Part shown: in pieces, positions 28,007 through 36,142 of the stretch
Layout of the letters: each line of letters begins with the position of its first letter
Position numbering within the stretch: position 1 is the stretch's first letter
From: an uncultured Paracoccaceae bacterium
Lineage (GTDB): Bacteria; Pseudomonadota; Alphaproteobacteria; Rhodobacterales; Rhodobacteraceae
Length of the DNA stretch: 64,000 nucleotides
Assembly (NCBI GenBank): GCA_947503965.1
Contig: CANNFU010000001.1
Location: 124,001-188,000, forward strand
Direction: 5' to 3'
Notes under the pieces: model-generated
What the model saw: only the letters and a program-made list of their open reading frames with translations
Told to the model about the DNA's origin: nothing
Databases searched by the model: none
Made by a program: the position numbers and the translations under genes

Positions 28007-28030
28007 GTCCTTCTACCGTGTGAGAAGGAC
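28007..28030. repeat. 8-bp perfect inverted repeat
   Basis: GTCCTTCT and AGAAGGAC are separated by eight bases in an otherwise gene-poor gap (27909-28107). An A-run follows on the plus strand, so the T-run comes before the hairpin when read on the minus strand, and it does not have terminator polarity in either direction. It may be an operator-like dyad. Confidence 0.3.
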
Positions 28031-28107
28031 AAAAAAAGTACGGTCAAATGACCTTAAAGATCCGATGTGTCAGTCTGCAGTTCGTCTATGGAGCGGTCGA
28101 ATTTCTT

Positions 28108-28245
28108 TCAGAAAGCTGTGTCGTACAACTCATCCTTGATGATGCGATCGAAGCCGTCATATTCGCCTTTAAGCGACTGTAGCGGTCGTTCCAATTTCAG
28201 ACTGCCGGTTCGATTGCTAAACAAAGCGTACTCAGGATGCTTCAA
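28108..28245 (-). CDS. Possible 45-residue small protein (TTG start)
   Basis: After the 102-residue gene at 28232, the minus strand stays open in another frame for 45 codons from TTG 28245. It encodes a protein-like sequence (MKHPEYALFSNRTGSLKLE at the start, GEYDGFDRIIKDELYD near the end). It overlaps the end of the upstream gene by 14 bp. Composition looks coding, but no homologue is recognised and the start is unusual. It could instead be the old C-terminus of a frameshifted neighbour. Confidence 0.3.
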   Translation of the reverse strand: MKHPEYALFSNRTGSLKLERPLQSLKGEYDGFDRIIKDELYDTAF

Positions 28246-28540
28246 AATCCGGGACCTTGCCCAACCTGACTAGGAAGTTGGGCTGCCCAACTTCGCCGGA
28301 CGTCAAGTCCTCGCTTACCATATAAGCATCAGCACCAACGCACCCTTCCAAACTTGCTTCCCGTTCTGCACGGTCTTGTGCTTGCGATGCCGTTGAGTAT
28401 TGAAATTGCTTGCCAATTTTCAGTTTGAGTCGACCGTCATTTGCGGCTTTCGTTTCCACGTATGTCTGGCAAATGTAGTGAACTTTTTCCGTGTTCTGGT
28501 CTGACGTCATCGTACGAAAAATTGGGTTGACGATGAACAT
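28232..28540 (-). CDS. Hypothetical protein, 102 aa
   Basis: Not recognised. I choose ATG 28540 because it follows the 77-residue gene's stop by one base and the frame upstream of it lies inside that gene. The product is soluble, with no signal peptide or membrane helix. Two cysteines (HYICQTYVET, LEGCVGADAY) and an alternating pattern suggest a small alpha/beta fold. It appears to form a two-gene unit with the gene at 28542-28775. Confidence 0.5.
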   Translation of the reverse strand: MFIVNPIFRTMTSDQNTEKVHYICQTYVETKAANDGRLKLKIGKQFQYSTASQAQDRAEREASLEGCVGADAYMVSEDLTSGEVGQPNFLVRLGKVPDFEAS

Positions 28541-28541
28541 T

Positions 28542-28775
28542 TCATCGCTTTGCGACTGTATTAGATTTGCGTCCTTTACGTTCCGCCGCGGTCGTTTCGC
28601 GTGGCGTATTCGCTTCTCTTTCCAGACGGGCGTTACGCAATCTCGTGATCTTCGCTTGGCGCTTCTCTGCGTCTTCATCGACCATTTTTCGGACGACACG
28701 CGTTGTCTTATCCAGAGTCGTTTCCGGCTTGGCGTCATATGATTTGAATACAGACGTTTTTGTTAGCTTCGCCAT
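28542..28775 (-). CDS. Small basic hypothetical protein, 77 aa
   Basis: Not recognised. A strong AAGGAG ribosome-binding site eight bases before ATG 28775 supports it as a real gene. The product is highly basic and helical (KTTRVVRKMVDEDAEKRQAKITRLRNARLEREAN) with a Lys/Arg-rich C-terminal tail, suggesting nucleic-acid binding or a partner-binding coil. It is directly followed by the 102-residue gene and lies 49 bp downstream of the racemase gene on the same strand. Confidence 0.6.
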   Translation of the reverse strand: MAKLTKTSVFKSYDAKPETTLDKTTRVVRKMVDEDAEKRQAKITRLRNARLEREANTPRETTAAERKGRKSNTVAKR

Positions 28776-28824
28776 TGGTCAGTCTCCTTATTGGTTTTGG
28801 GATCACACGTTCGAACGCGACACA

Positions 28825-29946
28825 TTAAATCAATGCCAGATGTTTGGCTTTACATGGTGTGTTTTGGGACTGCCTTAGGCAGCGATCATCCAGCAGCGCC
28901 GTTTCGACATCGGGTGCCGCCATTGCACGCATCAACGCGTTGTAGTTCATCTGAAATCTCATTGCGGTTCCCACCCTCAACTCTGCATGGTTTGTACCAA
29001 CGACAAGGTGATCGCTTGTTGCACCAATCAATGTCGTTCCAGGAGGCATCGCAAGTCCTTGGATGTCAGTGTCCTGCTGCCCAATGGCGAGGATCAAACG
29101 CCGGGCACCAACGCCGTTTGAAACCAGACGAGGCTTTGCCAAATCCGGGCTGACCAAAGCAATGAGCGGCGGCGCAGGCTTTGCACGCGTCTCAACGACC
29201 TCGGCGATAAGCACGAAAGCATCGGTATGCATCCCGCCAATCTGTTCTCCCGTTATCGGATCCTTGCCAAGAAGTATCGCCTCGCCCAGCCTGAGATCAT
29301 TCACGCGACCCACGGGCTGTTTCCCAAACGCCCAAAGCAGGTTTGCCGAGTTGCCGCCAGACACAGTTTCAATATAGGGGCCGCACAGCCCCTCTATGTC
29401 GTTTGAAAGGTTGGAGAGGGCCACCATTTTGGCGGCAGTTGGTGCTACTCCGCTTAAACAGGCGAAGTTTGCGCCGATACCTTTCAAAGCGACGCCCGGC
29501 ATATTCACAACTTGTTGTGCAATGGCCCCTAGGTCCTCGGGCAGAATGCCTTCGCGCAAATCGCCCATCTCAATCATCAGAATGATACCGTGAACTGTCT
29601 TCTTTCGGATCGCGGCCGCAGCCAAACCTGCAATCACGACGATCTCGGTATTGTAACTTGCTTCGCACAATTGGACGACGTCTTCGACCTGGCTGAGCAT
29701 CGGTGTGCGGATCAGAGTGATTGAGCAGTTTATGTTCGCGTTCCTTAGTCGTCGCACATTGCTCAGACGGGCCTCTGCGAGACCTGTACATCCACCATCC
29801 AGCATTGCCTGCGCGACAGTTGGATGCCCGCAGACAGCTTTGGTCACGCCTGTCACACCAATGCCGCAGTCTTTCAGCCGCCCGACAACCGTTTCTGTGT
29901 TGTGGCGTATCTTCCCCAGATCCACTTCGATGCGAGGCGATGTCAT
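28825..29946 (-). CDS. Alanine-racemase-fold PLP enzyme (amino-acid racemase, Orr/YhfX-like)
   Basis: This is a fold-type III PLP enzyme expected to racemise an amino acid. The N-terminus shows the family barrel start and PLP lysine (IEVDLGKIRHNTETVV, then GVTGVTKAVCGHP; Lys about 36), followed by RTPMLSQVEDVV, MIEMGDLREGI and a C-terminal beta domain. It resembles the ornithine-racemase/YhfX branch more than housekeeping Alr. It overlaps the DUF1611 gene by ATGA, so the two are translated together, and a D-amino acid made here may be the partner enzyme's substrate. The exact amino acid cannot be read from the sequence. Confidence 0.82.
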   Translation of the reverse strand: MTSPRIEVDLGKIRHNTETVVGRLKDCGIGVTGVTKAVCGHPTVAQAMLDGGCTGLAEARLSNVRRLRNANINCSITLIRTPMLSQVEDVVQLCEASYNTEIVVIAGLAAAAIRKKTVHGIILMIEMGDLREGILPEDLGAIAQQVVNMPGVALKGIGANFACLSGVAPTAAKMVALSNLSNDIEGLCGPYIETVSGGNSANLLWAFGKQPVGRVNDLRLGEAILLGKDPITGEQIGGMHTDAFVLIAEVVETRAKPAPPLIALVSPDLAKPRLVSNGVGARRLILAIGQQDTDIQGLAMPPGTTLIGATSDHLVVGTNHAELRVGTAMRFQMNYNALMRAMAAPDVETALLDDRCLRQSQNTPCKAKHLALI

Positions 29947-31142
29947 ACTGCGGCCGCAGGTATGCTTGGTCGCAATCCAGGATAGGCCGCAACCACCATA
30001 GCAAGCAAATGGACGGTCGGTCGGCTCAACGCATCAGTCACCGGTAATCCCAGCTTTTGCGATTGTGAGGAAATGGTTTGCGTTATTTCGGCCTCTGACA
30101 TCCCCTCGTGGTTCAGCGTGACACCAATGACTTTCGTATCGGCAAATGCCTCGATCAGGGAAATCTCGCTCTCAGGTGTCGGCATCGGCATGTCGGGAAA
30201 ATCGCAGCGATGGGCGCGTTTGGGCGCGTGCTGAAGGATGACCGCATCCGGTTGGCTGCCGCGCAAGATAAAGGCGGATGTGCAAAAGGCGGGATGGCTC
30301 AGCGCGCCTTGCCCTTCGATCAGGATGACATCTGGGTGTTCAGTCTCAGATGCAGCAACAATTGCGCCCTCTAGTTCGCCACAGCAGAACTGGGGCGGCA
30401 CTGCGTCCATCGCAACACCGTATTTCGCGCCCTGCATCAGACCCGTCTGACCCGTGCCAACCAGCACGGTCTTGATGCCCTTCGCGTTCAGCGCACCCGC
30501 CAGAACGGTTGCCGTTGTCCGCTTTCCGATCGCGCAGTCAGTGCCAAGGACTGCGATGCGTAGCGCGTCCACACCCGCAACGCTGCCGTCGAACAGCTTC
30601 ATGTCTTTGCTGGGTTTGGGTTTGCGTATGTCGCGGATATTGACCTTGTATTCAGACGCTGCATTGGCAATCTCTGCATCGTCGCTCAGGTACTCATGCA
30701 GACCGCTGACGATATTCATGCCGTGCGAGATTGCATGCAGGACGACGCCGCGGTCCGTCAGTGACAGTCGTCCCGTTGACGGCGCCATCCCATAGATCAG
30801 TGTGTCCGGAATAGTGGCCGTATGAGCAATGGCGGCATCAAGGTTTTCGAAGATCGGTATGTCGTTCACCACATCATCAAGGACAAGGCCGCTGTCCTGT
30901 CCGTTATGGGTGCTATCGATGATGGACAAGATGCGATACGCCTCTGAATGACGCACCAGGCCGTTTGCGGTCTTACCGTCGATTTTGGCGAAGTTGCCCT
31001 CGCAATATACGATTGCCGATGGCGGTGAGGTCGAAGACATGTTTGCAGTCGCGCGTTGGGGTTCGTCGGGCATCGACGGTGGCGCCTGTGCACCCCTGAC
31101 GGGACGTCGGATGGTATTTGCCGCTTTGAGTTCGGTTTTCAT
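29943..31142 (-). CDS. DUF1611 family P-loop protein, DgcN-like N-acyltransferase
   Basis: Members of this family (DgcN) acetylate D-glutamate in a catabolic pathway. The 399-residue protein has an N-terminal Rossmann-like part (DTLIYGMAPSTGRLS, ISHGMNIVSGLHEYL) and a C-terminal P-loop domain with GTDCAIGKRTTATVLAGALN, then GTGQTGLMQGAKYG and ILIEGQGALSHPAF. Start 31142 has AGGGA nine bases upstream; about 60 residues precede the conserved core, so an internal start near 31040 is possible. DgcN is usually paired with an enolase-superfamily epimerase (DgcA); here it is coupled to a PLP racemase instead. Substrate unknown. Confidence 0.8.
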   Translation of the reverse strand: MKTELKAANTIRRPVRGAQAPPSMPDEPQRATANMSSTSPPSAIVYCEGNFAKIDGKTANGLVRHSEAYRILSIIDSTHNGQDSGLVLDDVVNDIPIFENLDAAIAHTATIPDTLIYGMAPSTGRLSLTDRGVVLHAISHGMNIVSGLHEYLSDDAEIANAASEYKVNIRDIRKPKPSKDMKLFDGSVAGVDALRIAVLGTDCAIGKRTTATVLAGALNAKGIKTVLVGTGQTGLMQGAKYGVAMDAVPPQFCCGELEGAIVAASETEHPDVILIEGQGALSHPAFCTSAFILRGSQPDAVILQHAPKRAHRCDFPDMPMPTPESEISLIEAFADTKVIGVTLNHEGMSEAEITQTISSQSQKLGLPVTDALSRPTVHLLAMVVAAYPGLRPSIPAAAV

Positions 31143-31219
31143 TGGTAATTCCCTTTTGTAGGTCGGCATGAATGGCAAAAGCGTCGCCACCTCTGTATGT
31201 TGAAGCTGATGCTGCCGCC

Positions 31220-31999
31220 CTAGTTGTTGAGAACGCAAAAGCCCTTGGACTTTCGGAAGTTTCTATTGCACTCCCAGCGATTTCCCGACCTATCCAGATG
31301 GGCGTTTTCGGGAATGTCTATTGCCTCGCATATTTGTCCAGAAGCGGCATAGCCACGCTCACACTTCCATCCATTGCCGTAGGTTGCGTCATCAAAATAG
31401 GCGTTTTCCGGGACCATAACTGCCGCGCAGGAACCATCCAGCTCAAAGAAGCCACGCTCACATGTCCAAGGCTGGCCATAGCTTGACGTGTTCAGATATG
31501 CGTTGGCGGGAACCGCAATGGCCACGCAAGTGTCACCCTCAGCTTTGAAGCCGCGGTCGCAAACCCATGGGGATCCATGTGACGTGCTGGTCAGATAGGC
31601 GTTCGTTGGTAGATCGATTTCCTCACATCTGTCATCGACCTTGATGTATCCCCGTAGACAGTACCAGCGTGCGCCAGATGGATCGAGGAACCCACCCTCA
31701 GGAACCGCAACGGCAACGCAATTGGCCTCGACGTCAGAAACAAATCCGTGAAAGCATTCCCAACCACGACCATAGGTCCGGTTGGTCTCGTAAGCGTTCT
31801 CGGGGGCGACAATCGCCGCGCAGTTCCCCGCATCAAGCCGGTATCCTATGTCGCATTCCCAGCCATCACCATAACTTTGGGGGCTGGCGTTTTCCGGCAT
31901 CGGCTGCGTCGCGGTTTGGGCGTATCCGGGCAGCGCGAGCGATAGCAGGGCGCAAATTGCCACTGCAAGCAGCCACATCATCGCCTGCATGTCTGCCAT
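31220..31999 (-). CDS. Secreted protein of seven Cys-pair repeats
   Basis: Function unknown. After a signal peptide (MMWLLAVAICALLSLALPGYA) the mature protein is almost entirely seven tandem modules of about 29-34 residues. Each carries W-x-C-x2-[GN]-[YF], then 5-8 residues, then Cys, and most close with a [AI]xxP-[ET]NA[YH] joint. One Cys pair per module suggests a disulfide-stapled repeat, EGF- or knottin-like in size but not a known EGF pattern. I chose ATG 31999 with GGGA eight bases upstream; in-frame ATGs at 32059 and 32041 would put extra residues before the signal peptide. It lies between a small membrane protein and the DUF1611/racemase pair on the same strand. Confidence 0.7.
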   Translation of the reverse strand: MADMQAMMWLLAVAICALLSLALPGYAQTATQPMPENASPQSYGDGWECDIGYRLDAGNCAAIVAPENAYETNRTYGRGWECFHGFVSDVEANCVAVAVPEGGFLDPSGARWYCLRGYIKVDDRCEEIDLPTNAYLTSTSHGSPWVCDRGFKAEGDTCVAIAVPANAYLNTSSYGQPWTCERGFFELDGSCAAVMVPENAYFDDATYGNGWKCERGYAASGQICEAIDIPENAHLDRSGNRWECNRNFRKSKGFCVLNN

Positions 32000-32048
32000 C
32001 ACAAGCGTCCCACAAGACGATTGCGGCAAAGCCGATTGCATTCCTGAC

Positions 32049-32402
32049 TTATGATCCATCTAATGTCAGTCCTTCCAGACAAGCGACTGCAAGATCACGG
32101 CTGGGTTGATCGGTACCGGGGAATGTGGCCCACCCTGTCGCCATCACTGCGCGACTGCGCCCATAGGACGAGGCATCCTGAATTGTCGCCAGCTTGGGCA
32201 CACGCTCCGGATCTGCCGCTGCGGCATTCAAACAGACCGGAACCATGGCCGATGTCACTTCTTGTGTGGCGAATGCTTGCGCCAGGTCCTGCGCGCCACC
32301 CCCGGTCGTCCAGCCACCCCACGTAAACCCCAGCACACTGACAGCAATCGCCCCGCCCACGGCACCGTAAGCACCGGGTTTCGTCCATTCTGGAAAAGTC
32401 AT
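32049..32402 (-). CDS. Hypothetical single-pass membrane protein, 117 aa
   Basis: A small protein with a transmembrane segment at about residues 8-30 (GAYGAVGGAIAVSVLGFTWGGW) and a short soluble part with two cysteines (VPVCLNAAAADPERV, AVACLEGLTLDGS). The pattern is that of a small conserved alphaproteobacterial membrane protein I have seen only as hypothetical. I use ATG 32402 (MTFPEWTKPG) because earlier residues are basic and unconserved-looking. It is first in the leftward run that leads to the seven-repeat protein and the racemase. Confidence 0.6.
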   Translation of the reverse strand: MTFPEWTKPGAYGAVGGAIAVSVLGFTWGGWTTGGGAQDLAQAFATQEVTSAMVPVCLNAAAADPERVPKLATIQDASSYGRSRAVMATGWATFPGTDQPSRDLAVACLEGLTLDGS

Positions 32403-33010
32403 TTTTTTGATCCTTTGGCGGAGAAAGCGCCGCCACACTGTTTTAACGTATGTTCTTATTGTCCTGATCTTGCGGAGGCTGCTTCGGCGTCGCGCTTATC
32501 GACCGGGCCTTGGTTTGGCCCTACCAGCCAGCTATTTGATCAATAGATGTATCACTGTGCATCAAGAGGGCACGAGAGTTGAGCTTTGCAGAACCTCATC
32601 TTCTGCAAAATACACATAGCTGCCCGGCTGCAATTCACCGATCTACCAGGCGACCTCCAGATAATGAGCAGAGGCCATCAATGATGTTTTGGTGCACGAC
32701 AACGTCGGCACCCTCATTAACATCAGATCCCAGCGGGGTCATAACAGCTGAATTTTGATGGTGGAAGATTGCAACTAGCTCTAGCAGGCGATCTACCTGA
32801 TCCGAAGATAATAACAACTGTTGTACTCTCTACCTAGCCACTTGGCTCTAGAAATACAACGGTGAAGAAAAGAACGATACATCTCCAAGGTGCCAATGGC
32901 ACACATTGAAGAGAGTGAACGGACAAGTGGTCTCTTCATTCCCTGGTTGGTGCTCTCCGCCCGTTCAGACCAAGTCCAACAAGCCCTGATCGAAGGCACC
33001 GGACCATGGC
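32403..33010. other. 608-bp gap without a convincing gene
   Basis: Both strands were read. Only short overlapping open frames occur, none with a good ribosome-binding site or recognisable domain, and base composition is lower in GC than the neighbours. The gap contains a perfect 9-bp dyad at 32585-32609. It lies downstream of the multicopper oxidase and upstream of the 117-residue membrane protein, so it probably holds that gene's promoter and possibly remnants of an earlier insertion. I could not identify an insertion sequence. Confidence 0.5.
32585..32609. repeat. Perfect 9-bp inverted repeat
   Basis: TTTGCAGAA and TTCTGCAAA flank a 7-base spacer. It has no T-tract of terminator type. Arm length and spacing would suit a dimeric regulator site or a short RNA hairpin. 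It is about 180 bp upstream of the 117-residue membrane protein gene. Confidence 0.4.
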
Positions 33011-34438
33011 TCAGGCCACTTCAAACCACGCCATCATACCGGATTTTTGATGCGACAGCATATGGCAGTGGATCATCCATGCCCCGGGATTGTCGGCCAC
33101 AAAGGCGATTCCGACAGTTTCGTCGGCACCGACCAGAACTGTGTCCCGAACGTCACCTGCGGCATTGGCAAAACCGCCTTTCGACTGGACGGTAAAGTGA
33201 TGACCATGCAGATGGATCGCATGTGGGAACATCGAACGGTTGGTCATTTCCAAATGGATTGTCCGACCCTGCGCCGCCCGGAATATCGGCTGATCCATTC
33301 CGTTGGCGGCACCGTTAAATGCCCAGACCATACCGTTGGATACAAGCTCTCGGAACCCCATAGTTTTGCCGGCAAAGCGGGCATCACGCATGCCGCGCAT
33401 CGCGCCGCCTTCCATCAGCAACGTCTCGCGCTGCGGGTTTGAAAGGTCAGGTGCCGGCAGCGTTCCCCACGCAGGCAAAGGGCGCATATCGGGATCGGAC
33501 ATGGCGACAGGTGCGCCCCCATGGACAAAGGCCGCGATCTCAACCAATTCCCCGTTGCCCGGATCAAGCAACAGACCGGCGCGCGCATCACCGTCCAGTC
33601 GGCCATCAATCACGACATCGGCCCTTTGGGCCGGGCCAAGCACCAGCGTCTCAAGGTCGCGAGGCACAACAGGGTGGCCGTCCAAAGCAATCAAGCGCGC
33701 GGTAAAGTCTGGCAGGGCCAGCGGCATGACCCGATCCGTGGCGGTGTTGATGATCCGTAACCGGACCCGCTCGGCGGGCCGAATATCAAATGCGGGATAA
33801 GCTACCCCGTTCACAGTGACGGTGTTGCCCATGCGCCCACCATGCGATGCCGCGTGCAGATCATCCCACCTGCCTTCGACGATCCTCGCCTCGGCGTCCA
33901 GTAGCCAATCATCCAGAACCAGCACCAGCTCGCGGGTTGCCGCGCCACTTTGACCCAGCCAGCGGTCGCGATCTTCCACAATCAACGGACCGGCAAGACC
34001 GCGCGCCACCTGTTCGGTACTGCGATTGTGTGAATGGTACCAATAAGTCCCCGGATCAGGAGCCACAAAGTCGTAGTCGAACCCGTCACCAGGCGGCACA
34101 GGTGCCTGCGTCAGCGGGGCCGCGCCATCCATCGCATTTTCAATGCGGATACCGTGCCAGTGAACCGCGGTGGCTTGCGGCAGATCATTCACCAACCGAC
34201 GCCTGACCCGTTCGCCGGCGCGCAGCCGAATTTCCGGGCCGGGCACCGTGCCCGACGCCCCGGTCGCATAGGCCCAGACAGGCGTTTCAGGATATCCGGC
34301 AGGCGCAAGCTGTGCGAATGCCGGTGCCGCCCTCAAAACCGGCAGATTGTCATCGGCCAGTACCGGCCGTGACAGCAAGGCAGATCCGCCAAAAGCAGTG
34401 GCGCCTTTCAAAACAGAGCGTCGAGAGAATAGATGCAT
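33011..34438 (-). CDS. Tat-exported multicopper oxidase (CopA/CumA-like)
   Basis: A periplasmic laccase-type oxidase that probably oxidises Cu(I) in copper tolerance. The signal peptide carries a twin-arginine motif (SRRSVLKG). All four copper motifs are present: HWHG (about 93-96), YHSHN (about 135), HAIHLHGHHF (about 415) and HCHMLSHQKSGMM near the C-terminus. Length (475 aa) fits the three-domain family. It is last in the copper operon, about 15 bp after copD. The substrate is inferred from its neighbours. Confidence 0.92.
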   Translation of the reverse strand: MHLFSRRSVLKGATAFGGSALLSRPVLADDNLPVLRAAPAFAQLAPAGYPETPVWAYATGASGTVPGPEIRLRAGERVRRRLVNDLPQATAVHWHGIRIENAMDGAAPLTQAPVPPGDGFDYDFVAPDPGTYWYHSHNRSTEQVARGLAGPLIVEDRDRWLGQSGAATRELVLVLDDWLLDAEARIVEGRWDDLHAASHGGRMGNTVTVNGVAYPAFDIRPAERVRLRIINTATDRVMPLALPDFTARLIALDGHPVVPRDLETLVLGPAQRADVVIDGRLDGDARAGLLLDPGNGELVEIAAFVHGGAPVAMSDPDMRPLPAWGTLPAPDLSNPQRETLLMEGGAMRGMRDARFAGKTMGFRELVSNGMVWAFNGAANGMDQPIFRAAQGRTIHLEMTNRSMFPHAIHLHGHHFTVQSKGGFANAAGDVRDTVLVGADETVGIAFVADNPGAWMIHCHMLSHQKSGMMAWFEVA

Positions 34439-34452
34439 TTGCTGTTTCCTTA

Positions 34453-35331
34453 TTAAAACTTCACCGGAGGTGTGGTAATTGACGTCAGCGTCGCAGTCGC
34501 AATCAAGATCAGCAGGACGGCAAAACCTTCAATCGCAATCGTGCGGCGCAGGTGCTGCGCGGCAAAGGGTGTGCCAGAGGCAAGCGCCGGAACCAGCCGC
34601 CACTTGTTCAGCGCGGCAAGGCCCATCAAGCCAGAAACCATGACAAGTTTGGCAAGCAGCGTCCAGCCATAGGCGGTGGTCAAAAGAGACGCAATCGATC
34701 CTGTCATCAGCCACGCGAATATGCCGCCCACCACAACCAGAAGTGCGACGATAAAGCTGGCGATTGTGCCAAACCGATGCAACAGCGATGCCCCATCTGG
34801 CTGATTGACCGCCTGCCGTAGCGGGATCAACGCGCCCACCCAGAACGCCGCTGCCAGCAGATGCAGCGTCAACAAACAAAGGAGCAACCACCGCGGATCA
34901 CCAAGCGAATGGCCAACAAATGCGTACGACACCGCAATCATCAGCGCACCACCCAGCCCCGCGCCAAAGCCAACAGCACCTTTGACCAGCATGGCGACGA
35001 CCAGCAAATGGCCCGTGCAACGCAAGACGGCCGCAGCGCCCAGCGGACTGTCCCAGACAAAACCAAGCATCATCAGGTCAAACGCCCCCGGCAGACCCAT
35101 ACCCGATATGCGGGCGGCGCGGATGCCGAACCGCAAAGCCAGTACGGCCAGCCCGGTCAGCGCAGCAACTACCGCAACTTTTCGCGCCAGACTCCGCACT
35201 TCGTTCGATGCGTGGGGAAACGCTGCCAGAAAAAGCGGGCCGCCCATCGCAAGCAACGCCGCGCAATAGCCCGCCGCATTTGCCAGGATTGCGATAATCG
35301 CCCATCCGTCGATTGGTGCCAGACCTTCCAT
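34453..35331 (-). CDS. copD: CopD-family copper-resistance membrane protein
   Basis: CopD proteins move copper across the inner membrane together with CopC. The 292-residue product has about eight hydrophobic helices, with membrane His residues (FVGHSLGDPRW, LHLLAAAFWVGAL) typical of the CopD domain at the C-terminal half. I start it at ATG 35331, five bases after the copC stop; upstream in-frame codons belong to the copC reading region. It is followed by the multicopper oxidase. Confidence 0.88.
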   Translation of the reverse strand: MEGLAPIDGWAIIAILANAAGYCAALLAMGGPLFLAAFPHASNEVRSLARKVAVVAALTGLAVLALRFGIRAARISGMGLPGAFDLMMLGFVWDSPLGAAAVLRCTGHLLVVAMLVKGAVGFGAGLGGALMIAVSYAFVGHSLGDPRWLLLCLLTLHLLAAAFWVGALIPLRQAVNQPDGASLLHRFGTIASFIVALLVVVGGIFAWLMTGSIASLLTTAYGWTLLAKLVMVSGLMGLAALNKWRLVPALASGTPFAAQHLRRTIAIEGFAVLLILIATATLTSITTPPVKF

Positions 35332-35336
35332 CAGGC

Positions 35337-35681
35337 TCAGTCGGCGACCGTGAAGCCAAAGCTGCCTTGCATCGGATGCCCATCCGCAGCCAGACCACGC
35401 CAATCAACCATGTAGGCCCCATCGGGCAGATCGGCGAGTGGCAGAGCGCGAAACACAATGACCGGGTCCATGCCGGTTTCCCGCTCTAACCCGATCTCAC
35501 CGTCAGGGCCGGTCATGATGATCGCAGTGACGCGCATCGGATCATCAAAGCGCATTTCTATGACATCGACAGATGTGACTATTGCTTTGTTTGCCGGTGT
35601 CGTCTGCTCTGATTTCGAATGCGCCCAAGCACCGGTTGCCATCGTGACCATTGCTGTCATTGCATAGATTGTCTGTTTCAT
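35337..35681 (-). CDS. copC: Periplasmic copper-binding protein CopC
   Basis: CopC is a small periplasmic copper carrier. The 114-residue precursor has a signal peptide ending at WA, so the mature protein would start with His (HSKSEQTTPANKA), the N-terminal copper ligand of the family. The beta-sandwich follows (VIEMRFDDPM, DGAYMVDWRGLAADGHPMQGSFGFTV) with the second conserved His. Its ATG overlaps the cytochrome stop as TAATG, and it is directly followed by copD. Confidence 0.9.
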   Translation of the reverse strand: MKQTIYAMTAMVTMATGAWAHSKSEQTTPANKAIVTSVDVIEMRFDDPMRVTAIIMTGPDGEIGLERETGMDPVIVFRALPLADLPDGAYMVDWRGLAADGHPMQGSFGFTVAD

Positions 35682-36142
35682 TATCTGTCTTCCATTGTAT
35701 TGTGACGGGCGCGGATGTCCTCGGGCCAAGTCGATTTTATATAGCTGAGCACAGCAATGATCTCTGCATCGGTCAGCACATTTTCATAGCTGGGCATGTC
35801 TGACGCATAGTCAGGATCGTCAATCAGCGCGGCCACCCCGTATTTTGTGAGCCCGAACAACGTATCACCATCATGATGCCAGGTATGCCCCGTTTCATCA
35901 TGCGGCGGCGCCGGAAGCCGGCCATACTCTTCCCACACCCGCCAATTAGGCTGACCCTCCAGTTCAGCACCATGGCAGGAGGCACAGTTTGCTTGGTAGA
36001 TCTCCGCGCCAAGTGCGACGATTGCGGGATCCGTATCACGCAGGACGATGCGGTCGGTTTCTGCGGGGGCTATGCCAAAGGTGTAAAGAACGGCCCCGAT
36101 CAGGACCGTCCCAACACCAGTAATCAGCGCGCGGCGCGTCAC
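35681..36142 (-). CDS. Membrane-tethered c-type cytochrome
   Basis: A monohaem cytochrome c with an N-terminal transmembrane anchor or uncleaved signal (about residues 5-24) and haem motif CASCH (Cys53, Cys56, His57). The probable axial Met is in DMPSYENVL and the C-terminal helix is DAEIIAVLSYIKSTWP. It likely passes electrons from copper oxidation or a partner oxidase. It overlaps DUF411 by 4 bp upstream and copC by 1 bp downstream, so it is an integral operon member. Confidence 0.9.
   Translation of the reverse strand: MTRRALITGVGTVLIGAVLYTFGIAPAETDRIVLRDTDPAIVALGAEIYQANCASCHGAELEGQPNWRVWEEYGRLPAPPHDETGHTWHHDGDTLFGLTKYGVAALIDDPDYASDMPSYENVLTDAEIIAVLSYIKSTWPEDIRARHNTMEDR

Noticed and set aside
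28007-28030. Rho-independent terminator
   Set aside because: The hairpin is followed by A residues on the plus strand and the T-run precedes it on the minus strand, so terminator polarity is wrong on both.
32407-32619. 70-residue membrane protein on the plus strand
   Set aside because: No ribosome-binding site, start overlaps the leader of a divergent gene and the basic/hydrophobic pattern is low-complexity.
32403-33010. Insertion-sequence remnant
   Set aside because: Composition is unlike the flanks, but no transposase fragment, terminal repeats or target duplication could be identified.
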